Positions 20,860 to 32,958 are shown, numbered from the stretch's first letter. The stretch: 64,000 nucleotides of DNA from Ascaphus truei (GCA_036426205.1 CM071570.1:144382015-144446014); one strand, 5' to 3'. A program made the numbers and translations. The notes: generated from the letters alone by a model not told the origin.

Positions 20860-21420
20860 CTCTAACAAAAACATACTTTTTATCATGCTCTTATCTCTCT
20901 CTGTGTACCGACTCACCCCTGCATTGTTTTCAAGTCTATTATTTCTTTATTTGCTCCCCTGTTCTGCTTGAAATCTTCGTCTCATACTTCCCCCAACCTT
21001 TGGAACACTCTTCCCATCACTATCAGTCAAGTCTCCCCCATCTTCAAGTCCCACCAGAAAAGTCACCTTTATAATTAAGCACCTAAAGCACTTCCATCTC
21101 ATTGTAACACGACCTCCCAATGACTGCCTGCATTTGCACTTACCCTATTGACTTAGCCCTTTAAAATGTGTCTTCCATGTGCTTATTTTGTCTTGTATGT
21201 CTCCCGTTGTCACCAGTGGACTGTAAGATCTTATGAGTATGGGCTCCAATGCCCAAATGTTTACTCATGTATTATGCACTTATTTGCATTATTCTTTCCT
21301 GTATTATTTCCTATATATAATTTCTATACATGTATTGTCATTGCACGGTCTGAGCAAAAACACTATATAATACAATGCATTGAATTTCTTACTAGAATCT
21401 TTGGTATGTTAAGAGTTGTG
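20860..21420 (+). pseudogene. Rex1-like LINE 3' end
   Basis: Translated remnants include FPQPLEHSSHHYQSSLPHLQ (the region just before the LINE stop, where a P..WN.LP motif normally lies). It is followed by GACTGTAAGATCTTATGAGT and a 3' untranslated part, the usual layout of CR1/Rex1-like 3' ends in fish and frogs. Short, 5' truncated and decayed. Confidence 0.55.
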
Positions 21421-21539
21421 CTTTAGATTAGACATTCTAGGATGTAAGTAAATTTCCTCTTGATTTTCACATTGATTATGATGGTGTATATTTCCTTCAT
21501 GACCAGTGTAGCTACTAAGGAGTTAATAAATAATTATAT

Positions 21540-21790
21540 TTTGGAGAAGGGTATATTTTCTAGTGATTCTATAGCCTACTGTTGCCCACCCAGACCTTAA
21601 CTCCCCCCTCCCCACTGGCGGCACAAGCCCCCTCCATCTCGCGCAGGCCGACAGCCACAGGGATCGGGCAGAAGGGGGCACCACACAGCGGCAGATCGGG
21701 AGCGAGCACACGTCACTGGGAGACTCATGAATATTCATGAGTCTTCCACTGACTGCCGGAGGCAAATTATAAACAAATGCCAGCTTTTAA
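21540..21790. repeat. GC-rich repeat fragment with perfect 24-bp palindrome
   Basis: Positions 21721-21744 (AGACTCATGAAT and its exact complement) form a perfect palindrome, flanked by CACTGGG and CCACTG. A (A)n run lies at 21911-21926. It looks like a short dispersed element; no internal RNA polymerase III boxes were recognised. Confidence 0.45.
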
Positions 21791-21949
21791 TATGTCACAA
21801 AAATTTCGCCGATTAATACATGGAGAACGGATTGACTGACAGCTATACAGCTCTTTAGGTAAATAGAGATTGCCCACATGAAGCTATTAAAGTAAAAAAA
21901 TAAATTAAAAAAAAAAAAAAAAAAAAGACTGAACTGCAGCTTTAAATGG

Positions 21950-22600
21950 GAGGAATGTATAAATATACAGATGGAATAAATACAGTAACAATATTGCCAG
22001 CCAGATTAAATTGGCAATAAGCTGAGGGAATGCTTATAGCTGGGGAGAAAGGCAGCTCTTCCAGGAACAACCTAATCCCAAAACACATGTAGAAAATTAG
22101 GAAAAGCACACACTCCTAATGCATGTGTGAAGGTAAATTGAAACCACAATGAATCAATGGTCCAGTAGCTGATGACCGATGATGAATATCCACAATCTGC
22201 CACCAGGGGAGATGTGAAGTGTGTTTACACCAAGGTCCTGCAAATCTCCATCCCAATGTAGTTCTCCTCGTATGACGTACTCTGATTCAGGGTCTTACGG
22301 GTGATATACCTCTTCCGGGTGAATGGAGCGAATATGATTCCCGGATATTTCTCGCGGTAACTGAGAACATGAATATGTTTCAAATCACGTGATCTAGGAC
22401 CACTCATGGTTTACTCATATGAGATTAGCCCAACGCGTTTTGTCGCTCTGGGCGACTTCCTCAGGGAAAGACAAAAAAGTATGTATATTTGCTGTATGTT
22501 TAAATAGTGCCCACAATTTTCACAGTGCTTTCCAAGATAGATATTATTAAACAAGTAATTCAAATACAATAAATGCATAAAATATACAAGCACACAATAG
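21950..22600 (-). mobile_element. PLE 3' terminal region (pLTR-like), with hammerhead-like motif
   Basis: Minus-oriented non-coding PLE end, inferred mainly from the hammerhead-like motif at 22425-22470 and its similarity in layout to 8004-8880. No endonuclease sequence is preserved next to it. Confidence 0.5.
22425..22470 (-). ncRNA. Hammerhead-like motif with CpG-decayed core
   Basis: The minus strand has CTGAGGA (complement of 22458-22464), stem II GTCGC/GCGAC (five pairs), then CAAAA where GAAA is expected (a CGAAA to CAAAA change, the usual CpG decay), stem III ACGCGT, T in the cleavage position, then GGG pairing with CCC of stem I. Stem II is perfect; stem I is short. Confidence 0.55.
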
Positions 22601-25600
22601 CAAAGGTTATCCCTGCTTGGGACAGTCTAAGGGGATTATTTATTAAACTGCAATAGTGCCAAATGGAAACTCCCATTGAAGTCAGTAGGAGTTTCGGAGA
22701 TGGTGTCCTAATCAGCACTCTTGCACATTAATGAATAACCCCTTAAATGTATCCAAGAAAGGGATCCCAAAACGTTTATAATCTAGGTCATATATTCAAG
22801 AAAGCTGTAAGTTTCTCCATTATAAAGAATATTATATGTGTTTAACACACAACCTCTGGCGTATTTTGGATTAGACGGATAAGTGCATTTATCGGGATAA
22901 TTCTGATGCGCAGGTATTTATAAAATGGTGACAGTTGCTTGATCCTTGCTAAAGCTCCTGACCTCCAGGCACAATAAATTGAGCTGATGTAACACCCTAT
23001 TAAATATATCATTAGATTTCTTAGTTTCTTATTGAGAAGTGCAAAGCTAGCATGCCATAACTTGATAAAAGAAGAAAGTGCCCCGTGACTTGTCACCATG
23101 CCGTAACATCATCCCTTTGCTGTTATCAATTTAGTCTGTCAATGTATTGGATAAGCATTAATTTATATTTCATTTTTACAAGCATGATGTCAGATACAAA
23201 CCATTGAGGACAAAAGAATAATGATACATCTGCCAGCCCTTATTACAACGCATTTTGTGTTTCCCTCTTATTGAAAACTGACCATTGCTGGTACCATATT
23301 TGAGGGTAAATGTTGTGGCTAAACAATTAATGAGATGATGTTTCCTTGTGTAGTGCCCATGGCCATAAAACATAAAAGATGTGTGGTAACAATGATTTTA
23401 AATGCATATGAAGCACGAGCCAGTTAAGACGTAGTAAACAGAGCCAAACACCATGAGCAGAAAAATCGCCACCATAGAGAAAGTAAATAAATCATGTTTC
23501 CATTTAGGTTTTTACTAGTAACTTGTCAAAGGTACTTACATGTCCCTAGACTACATTGCCCAGTGTTGAGTACTCCAATTTTGTATAATGTCAGCATAAA
23601 AAGATCACTGGATAAGAATAGCTTCTTACAAACTATTACAGTATAATGTACAGTACATAGATTTAATACATTTCACGATCAAGGTTAAAAGTAAATAAAT
23701 TGCAGTGGGCCGGTCCTGGTTACTTGAACATACAGCAGAAAGTGTGCATTAAAGCATACTGTGCATGCAAATATAAGTGCCTTCCAAGTAATTACTGTAC
23801 CAATTTCTTTATTTCCTGTTCCTCCTTTTTTGAGTTCTCTCTCTTATTTCCTTTGTCTCTCGTTCTCTATTTTCTTTCTCTGTATCTCCCCTGTTTCCAC
23901 TTGTCTTTTACATTTAGCTTTAAATTCCATTCAGACTTTGTTCCCTCTGCATCTTTATCTTCGTCTCTCTCCGTCCTGTTTTTATTGTTACTTTTCCTCT
24001 GTTTCACCTTCTCTAAATTTTCACCTTTCCTTTCTTCAGATTTTGAAGCCTTTTTGGGGTTATTCATAAGCTGAAATTGTGCATATTGGGGCACTGTCAC
24101 TTGGAAATGTCCATTGACTCAATTGGAGTTTTTCTGTGAGATAGTGCACCGATAACCCCCTTCTTTCCTTTACATTACTCTTTCAGCCCACCCAACTCTG
24201 GTGCTCTACTTTAAAGACATTTCAGCACTTATTTTTAGCACATTGTTAAATTGGAGAGCAGAGATTTCATTACTTACCTTGCTGCTGTGGGCTGAAGGGA
24301 TGTCACAATCAGAATAGGGGCAGGAGGGTGTGAGTGAGAGAGGCAATATCATCTGGAGGGAGTGTGGGAGAGAGTGGGCTGGACATGGGTTGTAGGAGCC
24401 GTGGGATGGATGGCTTGTTTGTAATCTCAGAGGGGTCCCTGTATGATAAAATAGCATGGTTCATCTTCAAAGGAAACCCCAATTTGAATTCTTAAAAGGG
24501 ACGGGATAACTGCTTTAAGATAAATATCTCCGTTCATGTTTGCGTTTTCCACTTTTAACTTGTGAAATAAAAAAAAATGTAAAAGCAACAACATTTACCC
24601 CAAAATGTATATTTCCAGCAATGCAAATCCTGCATTGGTACCGTATATTCTGTAACTGGTCCTCTTGAGCAAAACTTTAAAAATAAATCCCCAGTTAACA
24701 GGATACAAAATCATCTTAGATCATAAAAAAGTGATATTGCCTAATGTCTATTTGCAGATAATCCTGACCTACTCTATTTTACTAGCCTAGGCTTAGTGTC
24801 CAGTTTTCTCAACTTGTGGCTGTCTGTAGATAAATATATATTGTACCCATGAAATTGGGTAGCCAATAATCTTCATAGAATAAAACTCCTATTACTATCA
24901 AGTCAACCCTTTTAATATATTGTGCCATAATGCTTTACTTTGTTTCTTATAATATTGAGGTATACATACATGGACCTACAAAAAACATTCAATATACTGT
25001 ACTCTATAGTTGATGCATCAAACATGGAAAAAATTACAACTGATATACATTTTTATGTCATGTGACTCTTCTAATAACTTATCATATTGCTCCCCATGTT
25101 ATGGAGAGATGTAAATGGGGCAGTAAGACCAGTGGAATAAGAAGGATGCAGGCTGTATGCAAGGTTGTAAAGAGAGCTGAGATTTTAACTTTTGGAAGAA
25201 GAGTTCAGAGCTTTAAAAGTGAAGGAATATTAATCTAGTATACAATTGAATAGTCAGATCCTGGCAATGTTGGGGAAGAATTAATGACATGTATCTTCTT
25301 AAAAGATGGGGAGAGGGAAATACAACATGTATTTAGCATTTGTGGGTCACTGGGTAGATAGATCTGTTGATTGTTATGAAGAAGAGGTTTTCTCAATTCA
25401 CAGACCCTAAAACAATTCTATCTAATATTTAATTGATCCAAATGATTGTATAATTCAGAATGTAAACAGGAAAAAATTATCTGTGCACAAAATCTTCTTG
25501 GCTAGTTATCATGTCAGTATAAACATGTGGGGATAAATATAATTTCAGATTTATTTTTCCGAATATTAGGTTTTTCTTCTTTGCTTGGTCAATTAAATCC

Positions 25601-25719
25601 TGACGGCTCTCGAATAAACTGTTTCCTAACCCTTGGCCTGCTTATTTCCCCATAATAGGTGTAGATCTTCAGAAGTCAGTCACTATTTTTGCTAACAATG
25701 ATCATTAACGAAATAGGAA
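22601..25719. other. Low-copy AT-rich DNA, no gene seen
   Basis: Contains a pyrimidine-rich strand (about 23810-24050) that creates spurious open frames. No exon or transposon gene could be supported. Confidence 0.5.
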
Positions 25720-26130
25720 ATGGAAGTTATTTTTCCTCAGTTTAACGGGTATCCTCAAAGCTAATGAAAACAATGTCCATTAAAAAAAGTGTTAAACAAT
25801 ACACTGCACATGCGCTGTGTGGAAAAGTATAACGTGCCTTCCAATTAGCACACATGCATTAGTGATGCATTAGTGATGCGTTACCGAACAGAACGCCCAT
25901 GAGCATGTTGCAATGTAAAATAAATACACATTACAAACTGAATAATTCAGCCATATCAGCTAAACAGCTAAACTGTTGAGATACTGTAGCTGAGCAGGCA
26001 TCACCCTCTGCTGCTGCATTTGCTCCTGCTTCAGATGCTGCGAGGACTTGCAGCCTGAAATTCACAGATGAGGGGTTGGAGATCCTCATCAATGACGGGT
26101 TGACAACCCCTCCAAACTTTTAGGGTCTTG
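25720..26130 (+). mobile_element. Harbinger family B, decayed copy 1
   Basis: The segment GGGTATCCTCAAAGCTAATG (25747) through TTAAACAATACACTGCACATGCG to the Myb/SANT start at 25989 matches 27930-28260 in order. It carries the N-terminus of the SANT protein (25989-26123). Confidence 0.6.
25989..26123 (+). pseudogene. Harbinger Myb/SANT protein N-terminus, copy 1
   Basis: The 44 codons start AEQASPSAAAFAPASDAA and reach LKFTDEGLEILIN, the first helix of a Myb/SANT-like domain, before a stop at 26121. The start codon is degraded. The copy at 28221 reads MVEQASNSTASPAPASKA then HTFTEEELS. Such proteins are the second gene of PIF/Harbinger transposons and bind the terminal repeats alongside the transposase. 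This copy is a fragment. Confidence 0.6.
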
Positions 26131-26189
26131 ATGCTTCCGCAACAGTACAGTGGAGAAGCAGCGTATTTGGGTCTAAAGAGGGATTGCAC

Positions 26190-27305
26190 CTTAAATAAAC
26201 ACACACATATATATTGTGAAAAAGAAAAATAAGCGCAATCAGAATTTTATTATCAAAACAATATATAGGTAAACAGTGGCTCAATATAAAGAACTGGAGG
26301 AGGTGCTACCAGTGACTACCTTTCCCTGTTTATATTGCAGCCGTTTAGGTCCACGACCCCACCACAGGCGAGAATGTAGAATTGGCGTAGATGACCTAGG
26401 CGCAAAAGAAAAAACATACGGGAAGGGAGAGAACACGATTATAACATTATGTGAATCCCACACCATATATAAACGGAGAGAAACTCGCAGCTGGTTGGAT
26501 TTGAATAAACTTGTCTTTGTATCCAATAGTAGATCTGAGTCTATTCTTGAACAATATCGCATCCGTGGAAATAAATAATCAGATCACTGATATCAAGACT
26601 TGGTTATGATGTTGCAATCAATGCAGGATAAGACAAAAAATATCTTTCTTGAATGTACTTATTAAAAAAACATATGTAACCAACAGTTGATGTGCAATCG
26701 TATTAAAACATGCAATTTATGCAGTCGTTGAGAGAGGATCACAAATGCTAGCTGTATATGGAGATGGAGTCTCAATGTAAATAAAAGTCTTTAAAAAGAC
26801 TGACTATATCCTTAGGAAACAGTTCCTTACACGTGGGGTGTAAATAGCTTTTGAGTCCCAGTTAATCATCTTACCCACTGTGATGATCTTCTGGGTGGTG
26901 GGTCTGGGGAAAAACTGCTGGCTTGCAGTGCAGTATTGTAGTACGCAGTTGAGGGGGAGAGAAGGGGAAGGGGCTAGTCTGCCTCACCTTCCTTACTTTC
27001 CGTCTATTGACACAACTCTTCACAGTACCCATCTGGGGATTTCAGATCTGTGCTCTTCAGCGTCTCCAGACGCGTGGCTTTCCTCCTGCTTACCCAACCT
27101 CACTCACCGCTTCCGCATCACGTAGGGGTGTGTACTCTTGTCGCGCGATGTTTCCGACTTCGAAAATGCTCTGTCCTCTGCACCATCCACGCTGTAGCCT
27201 ATTCCACTCTCTGGCTACCAGCTTTTGTATTCAAAGCATCAGAGCAGGTATATGCAAAAATGTGACGTTTCAGGACAGACACGTCCTCTCCTGAGACCAT
27301 ACATC
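26190..27305 (-). mobile_element. Possible PLE 3' region, minus strand
   Basis: Similar in layout to 8004-8880: an AAATAAGCGCAATCAGAATT start, a long non-coding stretch, and a hammerhead-like string at its right end (about 27262-27303, minus strand), where AGGAC GTGTCT GTCCT forms stem II and GAAACGTC follows. The core reads CTCAGGA, one change from CTGAGGA. The 100-codon open frame at 26276-26578 has no recognisable domain. Confidence 0.4.
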
Positions 27306-27535
27306 TCTGGCATACAATTCGTCCACTGCAGCCATTAATTCTGGGTAATAACATGCAAATGAGTCACTCACTGGAGTAGATCCACAGAAGGCAATAACTT
27401 TTGCATTAGAATGATCATTCCCGAAATCGGTTGCAAACGTTTTATTTATTGATTTTAATGGGTATCTCAAAGCTAATGAGTTGCAAAAATGATGTCCATT
27501 AGCAAAACGACCATTATAATGTTACCTTGTTACCT
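27306..27535 (+). repeat. Harbinger B-flank direct repeat, left copy
   Basis: Runs from GGCATACAATTCGTCC through GAGTAGATCCACAGAAGGC to AATGTTACC. Repeated at 27784-28015 with about 90 percent identity by eye. Confidence 0.75.
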
Positions 27536-27559
27536 GTATGAACAGGGATTATCTGGATT

Positions 27560-27610
27560 ACCTCTGGTGTATGGTCTGAGGAGAGGACGTGTCTGTCCTG
27601 AAACGCCAAC
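27560..27610 (+). ncRNA. Hammerhead-like motif between the direct repeats
   Basis: CTGAGGA (intact core, about 27578), stem II AGGAC..GTCCT around GTGTCT, then GAAACGCC. One extra G separates the core from stem II, stem III is not closed and no good stem I is visible. It is the mirror image of the motif at about 27262-27303. Confidence 0.35.
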
Positions 27611-27783
27611 ACATATTTATATTGGTATCTTCATTAACTTCACTTCCAGAAGTGCCTGGCAGTTCAGGGACTAACTATACATATTTCATCAGTATTTGTT
27701 TTATAACAGCAAATAAAAATACCACTTATGAGCACATTCACATCTCAGACAGATCCAAAAACTTGCCTTTCCCCATTATCGCT

Positions 27784-28015
27784 TAGCATACAATTCGTCC
27801 GCTGCAGCCATTAATTCTGGGTAATAACATGCAAATGAGCCACTTACTGGAGTAGATCCACAGAAGGCCATAACTTTTGCGTTAAAATGATAATTCCTGA
27901 AATCGGGTGCAAACATTTTATTTATTTATTTTAATGGGTATCCTCAAAGATAATGAGATGCAAAAATGACGTCCATTATCAAAACGAACATTGTAATGTT
28001 ACCTGTATGAACAGG
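27784..28015 (+). repeat. Harbinger B-flank direct repeat, right copy
   Basis: Starts TTAGCATACAATTCGTCCGC and runs colinearly with 27306-27535, then continues into the SANT gene copy at 28221. Confidence 0.75.
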
Positions 28016-28220
28016 AATTATCATAGCACTGATGCGTTAAACAATACAGTACACTGCACACGTGCATTGGTAAAAAGTTTTATTAGCGCATGTCAATGTA
28101 TGACGTGTTATGTATTTTTGTGACCTGACATAATGCCCATGAGCATGTTTCAAATTCAAATAAATACACATTACAAATTAAATAACTCAGTCATTTCAGC
28201 TAAACAGCTCTACTGTTGAG

Positions 28221-28590
28221 ATGGTTGAGCAGGCCTCGAACTCTACTGCTTCACCTGCTCCTGCTTCTAAGGCCAGGAGGATAAAAAGCCACACATTTAC
28301 TGAGGAAGAGTTGAGCTCCTAATAAATGGAATGGGTGGGGGGGGGGCATTCTCCAGTGGATTAATGCTCTGGGAAATGTGTGGTCAGATGCTCAAAACAT
28401 GGACATGCTCACAAAGCACTGGGCGGACAGCAAACATAGGGTCAAGCGTAAGCTTGTTGACCAAGCTTCCCAGGCACAGAAGACAGGAGGGGAACCACCA
28501 ACTCTGCTGCAGCTTGTAAATGGAATTCAAGTGATTTGGAATCCATGTTGTCTGTTTGTATCCATTTTGTCTCTCCACACTCTATTCTAA
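28221..28590 (+). pseudogene. Harbinger Myb/SANT-like gene, copy 2
   Basis: ATG at 28221 opens MVEQASNSTASPAPASKA, then HTFTEEELS before a stop at 28320-28322 next to a G-run. After a frame change the downstream part reads KHWADSKHRVKRKLVDQASQ then TGGEPPTLLQL (about 28415-28520). That is the third helix and C-terminal flank of a Myb/SANT-like domain (W.D...RVK.K.. followed by TGGGPP), as in PIF/Harbinger accessory proteins. The middle of the domain is deleted or scrambled around 28320-28380. The same family as 25989-26123 and distinct from the SANT gene at 32959. Confidence 0.7.
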
Positions 28591-29220
28591 AATTTTAGTT
28601 TGTAAAAACTGATTGTGGGATGTTTGAAAGAAAACACATTTAAGGAAAACGTATTTTGTAGAAGAGTTACAACAAGTGAATTGTTTATAGTACATTTTTG
28701 GTACAAGATGAAGTCTATCCAAGGCTTAGATAAGAATATGGGATGTATGTCCCGGTTTTTGTTTTTGTTCTATTCTTTTTCTTATTATACGCAGCTCTCG
28801 GCTTCCTAATCTTATTACTGCTTAATTGTAAGCAGTACAATTAAGGTTAATTTAGTAGCTAGGAATTAGTATATGAATCATGTTTGAGAATAGGTGTGAG
28901 AACAGAACAGAAAGATATATAGTCCAAGTCTATTCTCCATTGATAACCTCTCCTTGCCTATACTAACGGAAGCTGGGTATTGCCTCAAGAATAAATGATA
29001 TTTGGAACTGCAAATAAAACTTTGTCAAACTATAATTATTGGAACAAAGAATGTATATTTTCACATACTGGATAAACGTTTATTTTCACAGCTCTCCCCA
29101 ATTGAGGAGCAACTGAGCCCCATGATCGCCACCTCCCAGATAGTTGGGCTTCCCAGGACTGGGCAGCACAGAGGATCTGGAGCGAGTTGGTAAGTGAAAA
29201 TACAGTACATATATACAGTA
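28591..29220. other. AT-rich DNA, no gene seen
   Basis: No coding or repeat signature recognised. Confidence 0.5.
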
Positions 29221-30394
29221 TGTCACACCCCTTCCCTCCTCCTAATGCTACGCTTATAGTGCCGGCGACGACGACGTCAGGCTACGGTCGCTGGAAAAAT
29301 CAAATTGAGATGACTTCAAGAGATCGCGATCAAGCCGTCACTCCATCGTGCCGTGCTTACTATAAGCGCACGCAATGGCGGCAATGCATTTGTTTTGATG
29401 CAATGTCGCTGTTGCCGGCACTATAAGCACAGCCTACGGTAGATTTGGCTGATACGGGTGTTATGGTGCTAACCTGTTAGGCTTACAAGAGGCCTGAGCC
29501 TCCGCGCTTGGGGAGCCTGGGGTGACTGGTGCAGTACCTTCACCCGTGAGGATCCCCTTGTTGGTGGGATAGCCCCTCATTGGAACATAGACTATAGTGT
29601 ATACCTTAAATAAACACAATCCAAACAACGTATATGTAACACACTTTACTATGATCCCATAGTACTCCCCGCAATACAATATACACACAAAAAACAAACT
29701 CCGGTAGGTAACAACAACCCAATTGTCCCCCCAAAGTACTGAGGGTCCCTGGGCACCTAGAACCCTGTTGTCTGGCAGAACAATCCCACGCAGGGATATA
29801 TGCGAGGGCAGAGCTACCCTCCCCGTGTGGTGTTGGTGCACATGGGTACATTCCTGGGTACTCAGGTACACCAGGGTATGCTCAGACAAGCCGCATCTGT
29901 GATTCCACGATGCAAGACCTCCGACACAATCCATGCCTTGCCTTACGTCCATTAGCACCGCACAGCCGTTTCACCAGGCCTGGGGAATCCTCCTACGTGG
30001 TTCAGTCTGCTCAACTGAATTGTCCACACACTAATTGGCAAGTCCCTTACTATTGGCCAGCTCTACAATACTTCACTATGGTGTAGGGGAACTAGCTAGG
30101 GCCTATGGGGAAACGGGTCTGGCATAGTCCTGGAGCTTGACTAGCTCCCCAGACACTACCTCTCTTTTCGCCAGCTCTGTCAAGACTGAACACGCCATCT
30201 CCAGTCCGCAGAGGAAATCCCGAATAACAGGACCTCCTCTTCCTACAGCGCCAACCTCAAGATGGCCGCGGCCTTACACACAGTCCCTATGTATGTGGCT
30301 GCGCCAACCACAACATGGCTGACACAGCTCACTAAACCCTCACACGCAATGGGACCACTTCCACGGAGGAGGCAAGGGAGGGTACCCTGCTACA
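29221..30394 (-). mobile_element. Solo LTR, family L, copy 1 (with MITE inside)
   Basis: Starts TGTCACACCC and ends CCCTGCTACA. Internal blocks match the LTR at 58789 (GAGGCCTGAGCCTCCGC, GAGCCTGGGGTGA). A MITE at about 29243-29437 interrupts the start. Flanking 4-mers (AGTA and TATA) do not match well, so no clear target duplication. Confidence 0.6.
29243..29437. mobile_element. MITE with about 24-bp inverted termini
   Basis: Left GCTACGCTTATAGTGCCGGC and right, read inward, GGCTGTGCTTATAGTGCCGG. About 190 bp, non-coding, inserted in the LTR. TA occurs at both edges; the superfamily is uncertain. Confidence 0.7.
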
Positions 30395-30635
30395 TATAAT
30401 ACACTATAGTATATCAATCTTATGTATACATGTCACTTTATGGACAACATTGAACATCAGAACAAAGATTACTGTCTTATTTGCAGTGCACTCACACATA
30501 TAGGTGAGGAGTACTTAGCTAAATAATGTATGTGACATGCTTACATGTGTGCCCTCTTATGAATAGAAAACACTATAGGCTACACCTTGCACATTGCAGT
30601 GAGGTATCAATCTGTATAACATAATGCTTTGCCTA

Positions 30636-31457
30636 TGTAACGGATTTTCTGGCTAGGGCTGACCCACCCAATCTCACATTGGCCCCTGTGGTCTAACCAG
30701 TCCCCATTACATGGTCGTGTCTGGTGGTGCACCTGTTGGCAACAGAGCTCCTGAGTCTCCCGCATGATGTTGTGTGGGGATGTCAACCCAGACAGGCCGC
30801 TGAGGTAGTGTGTTAGAGTCCTACCTACATACAGTGCAGTGCCTTCACCTCATCAGGATCTCATCGTCCGCAAGGAGATGGTTCTGATGAGGAACTCCTT
30901 CTTGGTGGTGCCTTCCGCTGGAGAGTAACTTCAGTCTCACACAGTGGAGTTGGTTTAGAACTGGACATCTTAATTATAGTGGTATGGGCAAGCTGCCCTT
31001 CACAGACAGCAACTCAGCCGCTCATCTTAGCTGGTACTTCCCTTTGAAAGGTCTGCTCTCTTAATGAAGTGAAATCACCTCTCCCCTCAGGGAGATCACC
31101 TCCTGTGCCAGGTCCCTGGACACAGTGTAGGCCCAGCCAGCCTTGCTGCTGCTGGCCTTCCAATTAGAGCTGTGTCACTAGTTACTTCACTAGTACACTC
31201 TGGCCTTCTGCTCTGCTCAACCTTGTAGAACACACTAACTTTGGGCAGTGCTGTGCCTTATATACCTCAGGAACCAGGCACATCTCTGATGTCACTAACG
31301 GTGGACTCAGAGTATGTGACCACTCCCCTTCAATACATATGACACCTCACCAGGGTGTGAGGGCAAACCTCCATGATTGATGCTGGCAACCCTGTAACTT
31401 ACGAGGCTTACTGCCAGCATGAGAGAAAACTGTATGCCATTTTACAGCATGGTTACA
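30636..31457 (-). mobile_element. Solo LTR, family L, copy 2, target duplication CCTA
   Basis: TGTAACGG ... GGTTACA, 822 bp, flanked by CCTA at 30632-30635 and 31458-31461. The TG...CA ends with an exact 4-bp duplication are diagnostic of integrase-mediated insertion. A TATATAAG box on the minus strand (about 31268-31275) suggests minus orientation. No internal retroelement region is attached. Confidence 0.85.
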
Positions 31458-31899
31458 CCTATTTTTGGACCATATAACTGATAACTAATCACAATAACAC
31501 TAGTTTAAACAACTAGCCAACTAGTTTATGCTAGGGATGGATTTAACCTCAATGAAATTTCAGTGCTGGGAGGAAGATGTTAAAAGGGTTGGAGGAGATT
31601 TTTAAACTAGGAAAGAGGGAGGAGGGACAAAAGACAGATAATTAATTAGACAGAATAGATAGGAATGGGAAAATAGCTAGGGGTCGTGGAGGGAAGTGGG
31701 AGTTTGGCAGGCAGGGAGACACCCATATTAAATACAGACAATACAAGTAAACTTACAAAGACCAGAACAGAAGGTGGAATTGATGAAGCTCTGATTGGTG
31801 GAAATGCATCTGCTGAATGCCCGGTTGAAGGAACTGACTCCTCATCGATCAGCGGTGTTGATATAGTATTGAACCACAAACTTCTGGAAACTGGTTCAC

Positions 31900-32450
31900 C
31901 ATGGAGTCTTACAGTTTTGGCACCACATCATAAAAAAATGCATTATGAAACTAGAAAAAGTGCAGAGAAGAGACAAAAAAATAATACAGGGGATGGAAAA
32001 TCTGATTTATGAGGAGAGGCTAGCTAATTTAAATGTGTTTATATTAGAAACGAGGTATGTAAGAGGGAATATGATAACTATAGACTAATATATTCAGGAC
32101 AATACAAGGAGCTTTCAAAATAACTATTCATCCCAAGGGCAGTACAAACGACACAGGGTCTTCCCTTAAAGTTGGAGGAAAGGAGATTTAACCATCAACA
32201 AACTAAATGGTTCTTAAGGATGTTGATCCAGGGAGAAATCTAATTGCCATTATTTGGAGTCAGAAAGAATTTATTTTTCCCCTTGCATTGGATGATGTTT
32301 CACTGGAGATTGTTTGTTTGTCTTCATCTGAATCAAAATACTGTAAATACAAATATAGAATAAGTATTGGTAGTCTAAATTTAGCATAGGTTAAACATGA
32401 TGGTCATTTTTTCAATCTTATGTAACCGTATGTAACTATGTATATTTTGA
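31900..32450 (+). pseudogene. Non-LTR retrotransposon C-terminal fragment
   Basis: Plus-strand remnants read [26 protein letters not shown] and RGNMITI (31955-32070). That is the post-RT region of CR1/Jockey-group LINEs, where KVQRRATK..G....SYEERL..L....LE.RR.RGD is typical. The 3' part (32090-32450) ends with TTTTTTCAATCTTATGTAACC before the Harbinger end at 32464. Frame shifts and stops are frequent. Confidence 0.6.
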
Positions 32451-32463
32451 ACGTTGTAACTAT

Positions 32464-32560
32464 GGGCTCTATGCAGTAAGCGCCGAAAAAGTGCAATCGC
32501 CAAGGGTACCTTATCGGCATGATTCTGCCGATTTTCCCTCTCCGTATGCAATAAGTGCCG
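32464..32560 (+). repeat. Harbinger-like left terminal sequence
   Basis: GGGCTCTATGCAGTAAGCGCC begins here, close to the R1 termini GGGGCCTATGTACTAAGCG and GGGCCTATGCTATAAGCG. GCCGAAAA/GCCGATTTT words recur to about 32560. No matching inverted terminus was found to the right within the window. Confidence 0.6.
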
Positions 32561-32699
32561 AAACCCTTCCGAATCAAGCCGAAAACATTTGCTCCCACTC
32601 TGCTGATGATTTGCCGATCACACACAAGTGTATCGGCGTGCATGGCGAGGTGGTGTTAGGTTCCCCAATGAAACTTCTTGCTGAATCTGCCGAAGCAAG

Positions 32700-32800
32700 C
32701 ATGTTTTGGATTGAGCGGCCCATTTAAAGGCAGCGTGTATTTTTATTCATTTTCTGTGTTGTTGGTAGAGAGAGAGAGAGAGAGAGACACACAGAGCTGG
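32700..32800 (+). promoter_or_regulatory. Possible promoter of the SANT gene (TATA-like)
   Basis: GCGGCCCATTTAAAGGCAGC (TATA-like ATTTAAA at about 32722-32728) lies about 235 nt before the first ATG at 32959. A (GA)n run follows at 32768-32788. Confidence 0.4.
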
Positions 32801-32958
32801 GCGATTTACATATTTCATATTGACTGAGACAGTTGTGGTGTATTGTGAGAGGTTTGTCCTGTGTTGTTTTGTTTACATCTTTGTCTTGTTTTCACTTTGT
32901 AAGTGTTCAGTGCGATTGTCTTTAAATTTCTTTTCTGTTCTTTGTGAGTGCTAGAGGT

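Noticed and set aside
23700..24100. Overlapping Ser/Phe/Leu-rich and Lys/Glu-rich open frames
   Set aside because: Pyrimidine-rich strand bias gives open frames in several phases on both strands; no domain.
26276..26578. 100-codon open frame with two CxxC-like cysteines
   Set aside because: No recognisable domain. It lies in the non-coding 3' region of a probable minus-strand PLE.
29461..29958. 165-codon open frame on the minus strand
   Set aside because: Inside a solo LTR with no similarity to gag, pol or any domain; likely chance.
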